Assembly (NCBI RefSeq): GCF_001548115.1
Contig: NZ_AP014821.1
Coordinates: 2,173,262-2,237,261 of the forward strand
Length of the DNA stretch: 64,000 nucleotides
Origin: Geminocystis sp. NIES-3709
Lineage (GTDB): Bacteria > Cyanobacteriota > Cyanobacteriia > Cyanobacteriales > Cyanobacteriaceae
Reading direction: 5' to 3'
Position numbers and translations under genes: made by a program. Positions 30,599 through 39,790 of this stretch are shown piece by piece; positions within the stretch are counted from its first letter, which is position 1, and the number at the start of each line of letters is the position of its first letter. A model generated the notes under the pieces. The model saw nothing but the letters and a program-made list of their open reading frames with translations, ran no database searches and was not told where the DNA came from.

Positions 30599-32116
30599 CT
30601 AAATTCCTAACTTTTGTAAAGTGGGAAAACGATCGTCATAAAAATCTTTGGCAAGACTTTCAATATGAGCAATATTTTCTTCTGGTGTTTCTAATGTCTT
30701 ATTATCTTTTATCAGTTTTTTGTTTTGACTAAAGAGTAATTGCCATACAAATTTCACACCGTCTTGATTCTTCGACTTTGCTAAAAGTAACAATTGTTCT
30801 ATGACAGTCACTGCAACACCAGTACCAATTAAAGGAGAAGCTAAATAACCCATTTCATCTGTAATTGATGCTCTTTGTATCACTGCATAATTAAAAGCAT
30901 CAGTAGATTTTTTTCTTTTTTGGTAAGTTTCATCATCTACCGCCGGATGGATATAGCCAATACCTGTTAAAACCATCAAGGCTTGGAAAAGATTGTTTAA
31001 GGTAATGTGATTAACCGTGGGATGATCATGTAACTCCTTCATCGTTAAAGGAGATTTTGCTAAAAGATGACAAATCGGCTCATAGACTTCTGCTTGTAGA
31101 GTGACATCTCCTACCGCAAAAGTATGATTTAATTTAATCGTGTTTGGATGTACAATCAAAGCATAACGAATATTTTGTATTATTTGTGTTTGATCTATTG
31201 CCGATAAAGATAACAGCCCACGAGCAAATATATCTCGCCGAAATTGAGTATTGAGAAAAAAATCTCTGACGACTTCTTTATAAATCGGATCTTTTATATT
31301 ATTAAGTTGTGTTTGAGCGGTTGTGGAAAGATTAAGTATGTCAATGTAATCAAGAATATGAGCCGAGCCAACAAAGTTAAGTTTTGCTTCGTTTAACTCT
31401 TGTGCTACTTCATCAAAATAAAAAGAGTTCCATTCTTCATTAAAATATTCATGGGCTAGATAATGGCGATTTTGTTGTTTAAGCTGTTCATAACGAGATT
31501 TAATTACAGGATTCTGCACAAAATAAGTGGCATTGGCTTCTAATAATTGTTCTGTAAAATTTAAAGCCTCTTCAATGGCTTCTAAAATAGGTAATGACGA
31601 TCGTTTTTGATGTCTTAACATTAAACCTTGCATGGGCATCACTGCTGACCATCCCGGCAATGTGTTATAAGAAACATAAACTAAACCCCCTACTTTGAGC
31701 TTTTGACGAATAAAGTTAATAATGGCTTGACGATTTTCTTTGCTAATCCAGCTATAAATACCATGTAAAACAATAAAATCAAAATGCGGTAAATCTTGAT
31801 TAATAAATTCAGCAAAACTATCATCAAAGAAATGAACATTTTTGGTGTTTGCCATTTCGGCTAATGTTTTGGCTTCAAGAATATGGCTAGGGTTGAAGTC
31901 GTTAGCATAAAATTGTGCATGAGGATAAGCAGAAGCCAGTAAATTTGTTGTGTATCCTCTACCACAACCTAATTCACAATAATTAAAGATTTGGTTTAAA
32001 TTTGGTGCTTGAATTGATTTAATGACACTGGCTAAAGCCAATTTGAGAGGGCTTAATTCACCATAAAAGCCATAAGTATATTTAATTTCAGCAACGTAAC
32101 CTTCATTCCAAACCAT
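30599..32116 (-). CDS. SAM-dependent methyltransferase with C-terminal regulatory domain
   Basis: 505 residues. Residues about 25-200 are a class I methyltransferase: motif I YCELGCGRGYTTNLLA, motif II FYANDF, motif IV FDFIVLHGIYSWIS, and the post-motif YVSYNTLPGW. The middle and end (about 215-500) match the layout of the methyltransferase regulatory domain family, with helices and no second SAM site. The substrate is unknown; related proteins occur near surface-polysaccharide or protein-methylation loci. Single gene. Confidence 0.85.
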   Translation of the reverse strand: MVWNEGYVAEIKYTYGFYGELSPLKLALASVIKSIQAPNLNQIFNYCELGCGRGYTTNLLASAYPHAQFYANDFNPSHILEAKTLAEMANTKNVHFFDDSFAEFINQDLPHFDFIVLHGIYSWISKENRQAIINFIRQKLKVGGLVYVSYNTLPGWSAVMPMQGLMLRHQKRSSLPILEAIEEALNFTEQLLEANATYFVQNPVIKSRYEQLKQQNRHYLAHEYFNEEWNSFYFDEVAQELNEAKLNFVGSAHILDYIDILNLSTTAQTQLNNIKDPIYKEVVRDFFLNTQFRRDIFARGLLSLSAIDQTQIIQNIRYALIVHPNTIKLNHTFAVGDVTLQAEVYEPICHLLAKSPLTMKELHDHPTVNHITLNNLFQALMVLTGIGYIHPAVDDETYQKRKKSTDAFNYAVIQRASITDEMGYLASPLIGTGVAVTVIEQLLLLAKSKNQDGVKFVWQLLFSQNKKLIKDNKTLETPEENIAHIESLAKDFYDDRFPTLQKLGI

Positions 32117-32610
32117 ACTTAAAGACTAATTTACTTAGAGAACAACACAGAAAAAATGATCTAATCCTAATTAAGATTTTAGAATTTTATCATCAACTGC
32201 TGAAAAATAAATTTCATGGCTTATCGCATTAATCACTTTCGCCAATTATTATGAATAACTCTGGCTCTTCTACTTTGAATATGATAAATTATGTCTAAAA
32301 AAAGGTGTCAGGTATCAGGTATTAGGTTAAATTCAAACTGTTAATTTATAATAATTGCATTTTTAAAAGAGTCAAAGCTATAGCTATCAAAGTTTATATT
32401 AATTATTTTCTATTAATTTGTCATAACTACTATAGGAGAGCCATAACTCTTATAATAATCATTCACAAAAATTATATCAATAAAAGTTAATTTATAAGCT
32501 ATTTGTGGTTATAGATTATGGTAAATTTAACAAAATTTATCAATAAAGTTCTCAGAATTAATTAATGATTTAGAAATAATATTCACCCTAATATTAATAA
32601 TGAAATAATA
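32117..32610. other. Intergenic region with AGGT heptamer array
   Basis: 494 bases between two minus-strand genes. It contains the AGGT heptamer array at 32303-32330, followed by a 19-base segment (ATTCAAACTGTTAATTTAT) shared with 58215-58233. The rest is AT-rich with no coding ORF. Confidence 0.55.
32303..32330. repeat. Heptamer repeat, AGGTnnn x4
   Basis: AGGTGTC, AGGTATC, AGGTATT, AGGTTAA in phase. With the following 19 bases it forms a composite element nearly identical in its last ~26 bases to the one at 58208-58233. Confidence 0.65.
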
Positions 32611-33243
32611 TCAAGAAGTTTTGCTTTTCAAATATTGAAATACTGATTTATCGCCAATATCAGGAGGTATTTCTTGAATAGCTTTACCCATCAGAAATAC
32701 TAAAAATAATATTGCCCATGTAGTTAATAAAAATTGTTCTAATTTTAATGGTAATATCTTCATCATATAACCTAGTAATAAGCTAGGAATGATAAAACTT
32801 AAAATCTTCGATTCTATACGATTAAAACAAAATGCTTCTTTAATAAAGATTCCCGTTAAACTAGCAAAAATAAATCCAATTCCTAATAAACTTAAAGGTT
32901 GATTTTGAATAAATATTACTAAGTGTCCTTGACTTTCGATCGAAAAAATGATAGTACTAATTGTACCAATTAACCAAAAAACTTTTAGGGTGTTATGTAA
33001 GGGTTTTAAATAAATATGAATAGTCTGTAAACTTATGGCTAATCCCACAATAAATAAAGCAAATAATATCGTTAAAATTTTCTCAATAATAGGTGTTAAA
33101 CCTAACAAGAAAAATAGTAAAATCCCCACAGAAAAACTTATCCCTGCTATGGCTAAACCAAGACGATATATCATTACCTCTTTTCGATCGTCTTCTGTAA
33201 TGGTAAAATTACCGAATTGTCCTTGATAAATATTAGATTCCAT
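32611..33243 (-). CDS. DUF2301 integral membrane protein
   Basis: 210 residues. A hydrophilic N-terminal ~25 residues is followed by about six to seven hydrophobic helices (e.g. FSVGILLFFLLGL, ILTILFALFIVGLAI). The EDDRKEVMIYRLGLAIAGI start is the feature I associate with DUF2301 membrane proteins of cyanobacteria. Function unknown. It begins 4 nt after the SAM hydrolase stop, so the two form an operon; coupling to that enzyme is inference. Confidence 0.75.
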   Translation of the reverse strand: MESNIYQGQFGNFTITEDDRKEVMIYRLGLAIAGISFSVGILLFFLLGLTPIIEKILTILFALFIVGLAISLQTIHIYLKPLHNTLKVFWLIGTISTIIFSIESQGHLVIFIQNQPLSLLGIGFIFASLTGIFIKEAFCFNRIESKILSFIIPSLLLGYMMKILPLKLEQFLLTTWAILFLVFLMGKAIQEIPPDIGDKSVFQYLKSKTS

Positions 33244-33247
33244 AAAT

Positions 33248-34021
33248 TTAATTAATTATTACTCTAATTCGATCGTGATATTGTTTATTCAACTTTATTT
33301 TAGCACTACCGCCGTTAACTGCAATTTCTAACCATCCATGACTGCCAATTAATGCTAACAAATCTCCTTTATTTACACTACTATAAGTCAAAAAACTCTT
33401 AATTTTTTGTTCCCCTTCTAATACATAAAAAGATTCATTATTCAATATATCAACAGAAATATTAGTAACTAAATTTCCATAAATATCTATATACTGAATT
33501 GAACCAATAATTTCATGATTATTAATAATTGGAGATTCAATATCTAACTTAACTAAAGTATCTTCTCTTATCTGTTTACCCAAATCATTTATATTAACCC
33601 CACGACTTAAATAAGCTGATATAGGAGCAAAAATATCCCTGCCATGAAATGTACTGCTTGGATTATTATTAAGCCAATATTTTTTATTTGTTAATTCTAC
33701 AATATTTTTCGATTTATATTTATTTAAAATACCGCTCGATATTCCATTATCAGGACAAACTAAATAACCTTTTTCAAACTCGATCGCAATGGCTTTTCTC
33801 TCACTACCTACAGTAGGATCAACTATAGCTAAATAAATGGTATTATCGGGAAAAAAGTCAACGGCATTCATCAAGGCAAATCTACCAGCTAAAATATTCT
33901 GTGGAGGAATTTCATGGGTTAAATCAATTAAATCGACATCAGGATTAATAGTTTTAATAACCCCTTTCATTACTCCAACATAAATATCTTGCAATCCAAA
34001 ATCTGTCAATAAAGTTATCAT
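33248..34021 (-). CDS. SAM hydrolase/SAM-dependent adenosyltransferase family (DUF62)
   Basis: 257 residues from the ATG at 34021; an upstream TTG at 34057 would add 12 residues, but the family begins with MITLLTDFG. Conserved blocks: YVGVMKGVIKTINPDVDLIDLTHE, TIYLAIVDPTVGSERK, CPDNGISSGIL, STFHGRDIFAPISAYLS. The family hydrolyses S-adenosylmethionine to adenosine and methionine; bacterial relatives include halogenases. In the DUF62 group a His/Arg/Asp set replaces halide-binding residues. Followed directly by the DUF2301 gene. Confidence 0.88.
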   Translation of the reverse strand: MITLLTDFGLQDIYVGVMKGVIKTINPDVDLIDLTHEIPPQNILAGRFALMNAVDFFPDNTIYLAIVDPTVGSERKAIAIEFEKGYLVCPDNGISSGILNKYKSKNIVELTNKKYWLNNNPSSTFHGRDIFAPISAYLSRGVNINDLGKQIREDTLVKLDIESPIINNHEIIGSIQYIDIYGNLVTNISVDILNNESFYVLEGEQKIKSFLTYSSVNKGDLLALIGSHGWLEIAVNGGSAKIKLNKQYHDRIRVIIN

Positions 34022-34178
34022 AATTTCAGCAGTACTATTACCATTCTCCAAAATCAAAAAAGATTCTACAAGTTACTATGGATAACAAACTTGCTTAATT
34101 TAATGCTAACTTATGAGATTGATTAAATAATGGGCTAAGAGATAATTCTCAAAACCTCATCATTTAATAACACATTGA

Positions 34179-37100
34179 TTATACTATGACAATATCCTGA
34201 TTTGTCATTCCTAATCCAGTACTGAAAGTAGCGATTTGTATCGCCCCTGTCGCACCATTTCCATCGGAATCAAAGAAAAATGCACCATTACCGGAGTTAT
34301 AGATGAAACGCTGAGAAGATGTTGTTGCGGATGATCCTATATGGAATTGATTTACTGGTAAAGTACCCAATGATAAACCACCGCTAAAGCCATTACGACG
34401 AACCAAAATAGTATCATCACTAATGCTAAAATCAGTAATAGTATCAATACCCTCATTAACGGAAGTAAAACGGAAATAATCATCACTAGTGCCCCCGATA
34501 AGACTATCATTTCCTAATCCACCGGTGAGAGTGTCATTGCCACCACGGCCATTTAAGGTATCATTTCCTTCTCCACCAGTGAGATGATTGTCAAGATTAT
34601 TACCCGTAATATTATTACGCAAAGTGTTTCCTGTACCATTGATGTTTCCTGTACCTTCTAACACCAGATATTCTACATTAGCACCTAAAGTATAGGTGAT
34701 GGTCGATCGTACTGTATCATTACCCTCACCCGATAATTCTACGACTTGATCTCCTGTATTATCCACATAATAGGTATCATTTTCAGTTCCACCGTTAAGA
34801 GTGTCATTTCCACTACCACCGTTAAGAGTGTCATTTCCACTACCACCACTGAGAATATTATTGGAACTATTACCTATAATATTGTTATTAAGAGTATTAC
34901 CAGTACCGTTGATATTGCTACTTTCTAATAAAACTAGGTTTTCTACATTAGGGGTCAAAGTATAAGTAACAGTTGAGCGTACGGTGTCTGTTCCCTCATT
35001 CAATAATTCTATTACTTGATCATTTGTACTGTCAATATAGTATCCATCATTTCCTGTACCCCCTCTTAGAGTATCATTTCCATCACGTCCGGTAAGAGTA
35101 TCATTTCCACTATCACCTCTGAGAACATTATCGAAATTATTCCCGGTGATAGCGTTATTCAACGTATTGCCAGTACCGTTGATATTACTTGCTCCCTCCA
35201 AAATTAAGTTCTCTACATTAGCTGATAAAGTATAGGTGATAATTGAGCGTACGGTGTCTGTTCCTTCATTGGATAATTCGATCGCTCGATCCCCTGTGGT
35301 ATCGATATAGTAGGTATCATTTCCCGTACCACCGATAAGACTATCATCTCCCAATCCACCGGTGAGAGTGTCATTGCCACCCCGGCCATTTAAGGTATCA
35401 TTTCCCGTACCTCCTGTGAGAAGGTTATCAAAATTATTACCCGTAATAGTGTTGTTTAGAGTGTTTCCCGTACCATTGATATTACTTGTTCCTTCTAACA
35501 CTAGATTTTCTACATTGGCACTTAAAGTATAGGCAACAGTCGATCGAACTATATCCGTACCCTCATTGGACAATTCTACAACTTGATCACCTATGGCATC
35601 CACATAGAAAGTATCATTGCCCGTGCCACCGATCATGGAATCGTTGCCATCTCCACCAGTTAGAGTATCATTACCGCCACGTCCATTTAAGGTATCATTA
35701 CCATCTCCACCATTGAGAAGGTTATTAAGGTTATTCCCTGTAATATTGTTCCGTAAAGTGTTTCCTGTACCATTGATATTTCCTGCTCCTTCTAAGATTA
35801 GATATTCTACATTCGTTCCTAAAGTATAGGTAATAGTTGATCGAACTGTATCATTACCCTCACTCAATAATTCTACAACTTGATCACCTATGGCATTTAC
35901 ATAGAAAGTATCATTGCCCGTACCACCGATCATGGAATCGTTGCCATCTCCACCATTGAGAGTATCATTTCCAGTTCCACCGATGAGAGTATCATTTCCG
36001 TTTCCACCATTGACAGCATCATTTCCGGTTCCACCATTGAGAAGGTTATTGAAATTATTACCCGTAATACTGTTGTTTAGAGTGTTCCCCGTACCATTGA
36101 TATTTCCCGTTCCCTCTAAGATTAGGTTTTCTACATTGGCACCTAAAGTATAGGTAATAGTCGATCGAACTGTGTCTGTACCCTCACTCAATAATTCTAC
36201 CACTTGATCTCCGATGACATCTACATAGAAAATATCATTTCCTGTTCCACCAATCATGGAATCATTGCCAATACCACCGGTAAGAGTATCATTACCACCC
36301 CGTCCATTGAGAGTGTCATTTCCGGTTCCACCATTGAGAAGGTTATTGAGGTTATTACCCGTAATACTATTGTTTAGAGTGTTTCCTGTACCATTGATAT
36401 TTCCTATTCCTCCTAGGATGAGGTTTTCTACATTTGCTCCCAGAGTATAGGTGATGCTCGATCGTACTGTATCGTTTCCCTCATTGGATAATTCTACGAC
36501 TTGATCTCCTATGCCATCTATATAGAAAGTATCATTTCCCGTTCCACCAATCATGGAATCGTTGCCAGTACCTCCTGCTAGAGTATCGTATCCACCTATT
36601 AAAGTATCATTACCACCACGTCCATTAAGAGTATCATTTCCTTCTCCACCATTGAGAATGTTATTGAAGTTATTACCTGTAATACTATTGTTTAGAGTGT
36701 TTCCTAAACCATCGATATTTCCTGCTCCTCCTAGTATTAGGTTTTCTACATTTGCTCCCAGAGTATAGGTGATGCTCGATCGTACAGTATCGTTTCCCTC
36801 ATTGGATAATTCTACAACTTGATCTCCTATTACATCGACATAGTATGTATCATTGCCAGTGCCTCCTACCAGACTGTCAGCATCTGTACCACCCTCTAAG
36901 ATGTCATTTCCGTCGAACCCTTGTAGAGTGTCATTACCAGCTAATCCTTGTACGGTATCATTTCCCGTGCCTCCCACAAGATTGTTATTGTTATCATCTC
37001 CTACCAGTGATGGACCTATCTGATATGTATAGATTTCATTGTCAGTACCATCGTAGTTAGACCATACTATATTGCTTCCAGAGATTCGAGGTTCATAATC

Positions 37101-39434
37101 GTCAGTGGTATTGTTTGTTATCTGAGTGATTGTGGTGCCGTTGTAAAAATATATTTCATTATCATTCCCATCGTAACCATACCATACTATATTATTTCCA
37201 GAGATTTGAGGGTCGTAATCGTCCGTGGTATTGTTCGTTACCTGAGTGATTGTGGTGCCGTTGTAAAAATAGATTTCATAGTCATTCCCATCGTAACTAC
37301 TCCACACTATATTATTTCCATAGATTTCAGGGTTGTAATCGTCTGCTGTGTTGTTAGTTACCTGAGTGGTTGTGGTGCCGTTATAAAGGTATATTTCATT
37401 GTCATTCCCATCATAACCGTACCATACTATATTGTTTCCTGAAATTTGAGGGTCTTGATCGAATGTAGTGTTGTTTGTTATCTGAGTAACTGTAGTGCCA
37501 TTATAAAAATATATTTCATAGTCATTGCCATCATCATTATACCAGACTACATTGTTTCCCCAAATTTGAGGATCGTAATCGTATGTAGTATTATTCGTTA
37601 ACTGAGTAATTGTTGTGCCATTATAAAAATATATTTCATTATCATTCCCATCGTAACCATACCACGTTATATTGTTTCCCCAAATTTGAGGATCGTAATC
37701 ATCTGTCGTATTATTGGTTATTTGAGTAATTGTCGTACCGTTGTAAAAATATATTTCATAATCATTGCCATCATAGCCATACCACGTTACATTGTTTCCC
37801 GAAATTTGAGGTTCGTAATCGTTCGTAGCATTATTTGTTACTTGAGTAGTTGCTATGCCGTTATAAAAATAGATTTCATTGTCATTGCCATCATACCCGT
37901 ACCACACTATATTACTTCCACAGACTTGAGGATCATAATCTTCTGTATCATTATTTGTTAATTGATTTAACTGAGTGGTGATAGTGTCATTATAAAAATA
38001 GATTTCATTGTCATTGCCATCGTATCCATACCACGTTACATTATTTCCCGAAATTTGAGGGTTATAGTCGTATGTAGTGTTGTTAGTTAATTGAGTGGTG
38101 GTGGTGCCGTTGTAAAAATAGATTTCATAATCATTGCCGTCATAACCATACCACGTTACATTATTTCCCGAAATTTGAGGTTCGTAATCATCTGTAGTAT
38201 TATTGGTTAATTGAGTGGTAGTGGTACCGTTGTAAAAATATATTTCATTGTCATTCCCATCATACCCGTACCACACTACATTACCTCCAGAGATTTCAGG
38301 GTAGTAATCATCTGTAGCATTATTCGTTAACTGAGTGGCTGTAGTGCCGTTATAAAAATAGATTTCATAATCATTACCATCATACCCGTACCACACTACA
38401 TTGTTTCCCGAAATTTGGGGGTAGTAATCGTCTATAGTATTGCTAGTTAACTGAGTGGTAGTGGTGCCATTATAAAAATATATTTCATTGTCATTACCAT
38501 CGTAACCATACCACGTTACATTGTTTCCCGAAATTTGAGGGGAGTAATCGTCTATAGTATTGCTAGTTAACTGAGTGGTGGTGGTGCCATTATAAAAATA
38601 TATTTCATAATCATTACCATCGTAACCATACCACACTATATTGTTTCCCGAAATTTGAGGGGAGTAATCATCTGTAGTATTGTTAGTTAATTGAGTGGTG
38701 GTGGTGCCATTATAAAAATAGATTTCATAATCATTACCATCATACCCATACCACACTATATTGTTTCCAGAGATTTGAGGATCATCATCGTCCCCAGTAT
38801 TATTGGTTAATTGAGTGGTGGTGGTGCCATTGTAAAAATATATTTCATAATCATTACCATCATACACATACCACACTATATTGTTTCCAGAGATTTGAGG
38901 AATCTCATCATTCTCAGTATTATTGGTTATCTGAGTAATTACGCTATTGTTCTCAACATTAAAAATTTGCCCATTAACAGTGACGATATTCCAATCATTT
39001 TCAGTTTTCAGGGTGTTTAACTGTACATCACTCATGGGTTGATTTAACACCAAATTACGCCAAATTTCTCCTTCATCTCCTTGACTGTCTATATCGTTAA
39101 TTTGGGCATCGATAAAGTGTCCTATTTCTTCAATGATTACATCCCGAATTTCTGTAAGGGATTTTGTCTCAAGAAAGGAAGATGATAAATAAATGGTGTT
39201 ATTCAAAGCACTGTAGGCACCCTGAGCACCATTCATAGCAGTAGGGGATATTACTTCAATGTTTGGTAAATTGCTAAAGTTACCATTACCCCAGTCTGAG
39301 AAAATATTATCAGCTAAGGTAACGTTATAATTATTCCCAAAAGCGATACTTAAGTTTGTGTCGAGACTAGGATTGACAGAAGTTTCCAGCAAGAGTGCTT
39401 CGACTTGGGTTATGGCTTGATCTAATTTAGTCAT
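34179..39434 (-). CDS. Giant RTX protein with tandem propeller-like repeats
   Basis: 1751 residues. (1) Residues 1-165: a conserved N-terminal domain with EEIGHFIDAQIND at about 102, like a zincin helix but with Glu in place of the first His of HExxH. (2) Residues 172-807: 16 tandem ~40-residue repeats (WYGYDGNDYEIYFYNGTTTT core) resembling TolB/beta-propeller blades. (3) About 815-1650: RTX nonapeptides GGTGNDTLxGG alternating with eight FYVDxIGDQVVEL.. DTVRS.. NVENLILEG units. (4) The last ~95 residues match the end of the protein at 5673. No signal peptide; type I secretion and calcium binding outside the cell are inferred from the RTX family. No secretion genes adjacent. Confidence 0.85.
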   Translation of the reverse strand: MTKLDQAITQVEALLLETSVNPSLDTNLSIAFGNNYNVTLADNIFSDWGNGNFSNLPNIEVISPTAMNGAQGAYSALNNTIYLSSSFLETKSLTEIRDVIIEEIGHFIDAQINDIDSQGDEGEIWRNLVLNQPMSDVQLNTLKTENDWNIVTVNGQIFNVENNSVITQITNNTENDEIPQISGNNIVWYVYDGNDYEIYFYNGTTTTQLTNNTGDDDDPQISGNNIVWYGYDGNDYEIYFYNGTTTTQLTNNTTDDYSPQISGNNIVWYGYDGNDYEIYFYNGTTTTQLTSNTIDDYSPQISGNNVTWYGYDGNDNEIYFYNGTTTTQLTSNTIDDYYPQISGNNVVWYGYDGNDYEIYFYNGTTATQLTNNATDDYYPEISGGNVVWYGYDGNDNEIYFYNGTTTTQLTNNTTDDYEPQISGNNVTWYGYDGNDYEIYFYNGTTTTQLTNNTTYDYNPQISGNNVTWYGYDGNDNEIYFYNDTITTQLNQLTNNDTEDYDPQVCGSNIVWYGYDGNDNEIYFYNGIATTQVTNNATNDYEPQISGNNVTWYGYDGNDYEIYFYNGTTITQITNNTTDDYDPQIWGNNITWYGYDGNDNEIYFYNGTTITQLTNNTTYDYDPQIWGNNVVWYNDDGNDYEIYFYNGTTVTQITNNTTFDQDPQISGNNIVWYGYDGNDNEIYLYNGTTTTQVTNNTADDYNPEIYGNNIVWSSYDGNDYEIYFYNGTTITQVTNNTTDDYDPQISGNNIVWYGYDGNDNEIYFYNGTTITQITNNTTDDYEPRISGSNIVWSNYDGTDNEIYTYQIGPSLVGDDNNNNLVGGTGNDTVQGLAGNDTLQGFDGNDILEGGTDADSLVGGTGNDTYYVDVIGDQVVELSNEGNDTVRSSITYTLGANVENLILGGAGNIDGLGNTLNNSITGNNFNNILNGGEGNDTLNGRGGNDTLIGGYDTLAGGTGNDSMIGGTGNDTFYIDGIGDQVVELSNEGNDTVRSSITYTLGANVENLILGGIGNINGTGNTLNNSITGNNLNNLLNGGTGNDTLNGRGGNDTLTGGIGNDSMIGGTGNDIFYVDVIGDQVVELLSEGTDTVRSTITYTLGANVENLILEGTGNINGTGNTLNNSITGNNFNNLLNGGTGNDAVNGGNGNDTLIGGTGNDTLNGGDGNDSMIGGTGNDTFYVNAIGDQVVELLSEGNDTVRSTITYTLGTNVEYLILEGAGNINGTGNTLRNNITGNNLNNLLNGGDGNDTLNGRGGNDTLTGGDGNDSMIGGTGNDTFYVDAIGDQVVELSNEGTDIVRSTVAYTLSANVENLVLEGTSNINGTGNTLNNTITGNNFDNLLTGGTGNDTLNGRGGNDTLTGGLGDDSLIGGTGNDTYYIDTTGDRAIELSNEGTDTVRSIITYTLSANVENLILEGASNINGTGNTLNNAITGNNFDNVLRGDSGNDTLTGRDGNDTLRGGTGNDGYYIDSTNDQVIELLNEGTDTVRSTVTYTLTPNVENLVLLESSNINGTGNTLNNNIIGNSSNNILSGGSGNDTLNGGSGNDTLNGGTENDTYYVDNTGDQVVELSGEGNDTVRSTITYTLGANVEYLVLEGTGNINGTGNTLRNNITGNNLDNHLTGGEGNDTLNGRGGNDTLTGGLGNDSLIGGTSDDYFRFTSVNEGIDTITDFSISDDTILVRRNGFSGGLSLGTLPVNQFHIGSSATTSSQRFIYNSGNGAFFFDSDGNGATGAIQIATFSTGLGMTNQDIVIV
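37011..38921 (-). repeat. 120-bp tandem repeats (16 copies) in the giant RTX gene
   Basis: Sixteen in-frame units of 120 bases with high base identity; unit 8 carries a 9-base insertion. Most unit-to-unit change is at a few codons (DYE/DNE, NNV/NNI). The array can plausibly expand or contract by recombination. Confidence 0.85.
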
Positions 39435-39790
39435 TGGCTTAGTTATTAGAATATATCAAAATTTATGATTATAACCCTAACACTTTTTTTTTTAAATCCC
39501 ATGAGTTTTTGTCATTAACATCACGAAATAGTAATAATTTGTTTTATTTGTTAATATTTTGAAGCATCTAAATCCTTAAGTGTGAAGACTTTTACTATTT
39601 CTCCCCAAAGTGGGAGGCAGGGCGGAGTAAAGGGAATTTTTCAGAATAATGATGGATCAATGCGATCGATGTTTTCTGCTTTATTCACAAGTTTTTGGGA
39701 AAATAAAAGCAATTATTTTGTTTAAGTACCGATAGCTAAGTTTTTTCGGTAAAATATGGGCAATACCCACCCTAAAGATTTATTCTATAA
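39435..39790. other. Intergenic region between divergent RTX and ABC genes
   Basis: 356 bases. Must hold both promoters. At 39720 starts GTTTAAGTACCGATAGCTAAG, related (18/21) to the right arm of the inverted repeat near 8684. No ORF. A GC-richer CCCCAAAGTGGGAGGCAGGG block lies near 39605. Confidence 0.5.

Noticed and set aside
34746-39020. Plus-strand Ile/Val-rich ORFs opposite the giant RTX gene
   Set aside because: Mirror frames of the 120-bp and RTX repeats.
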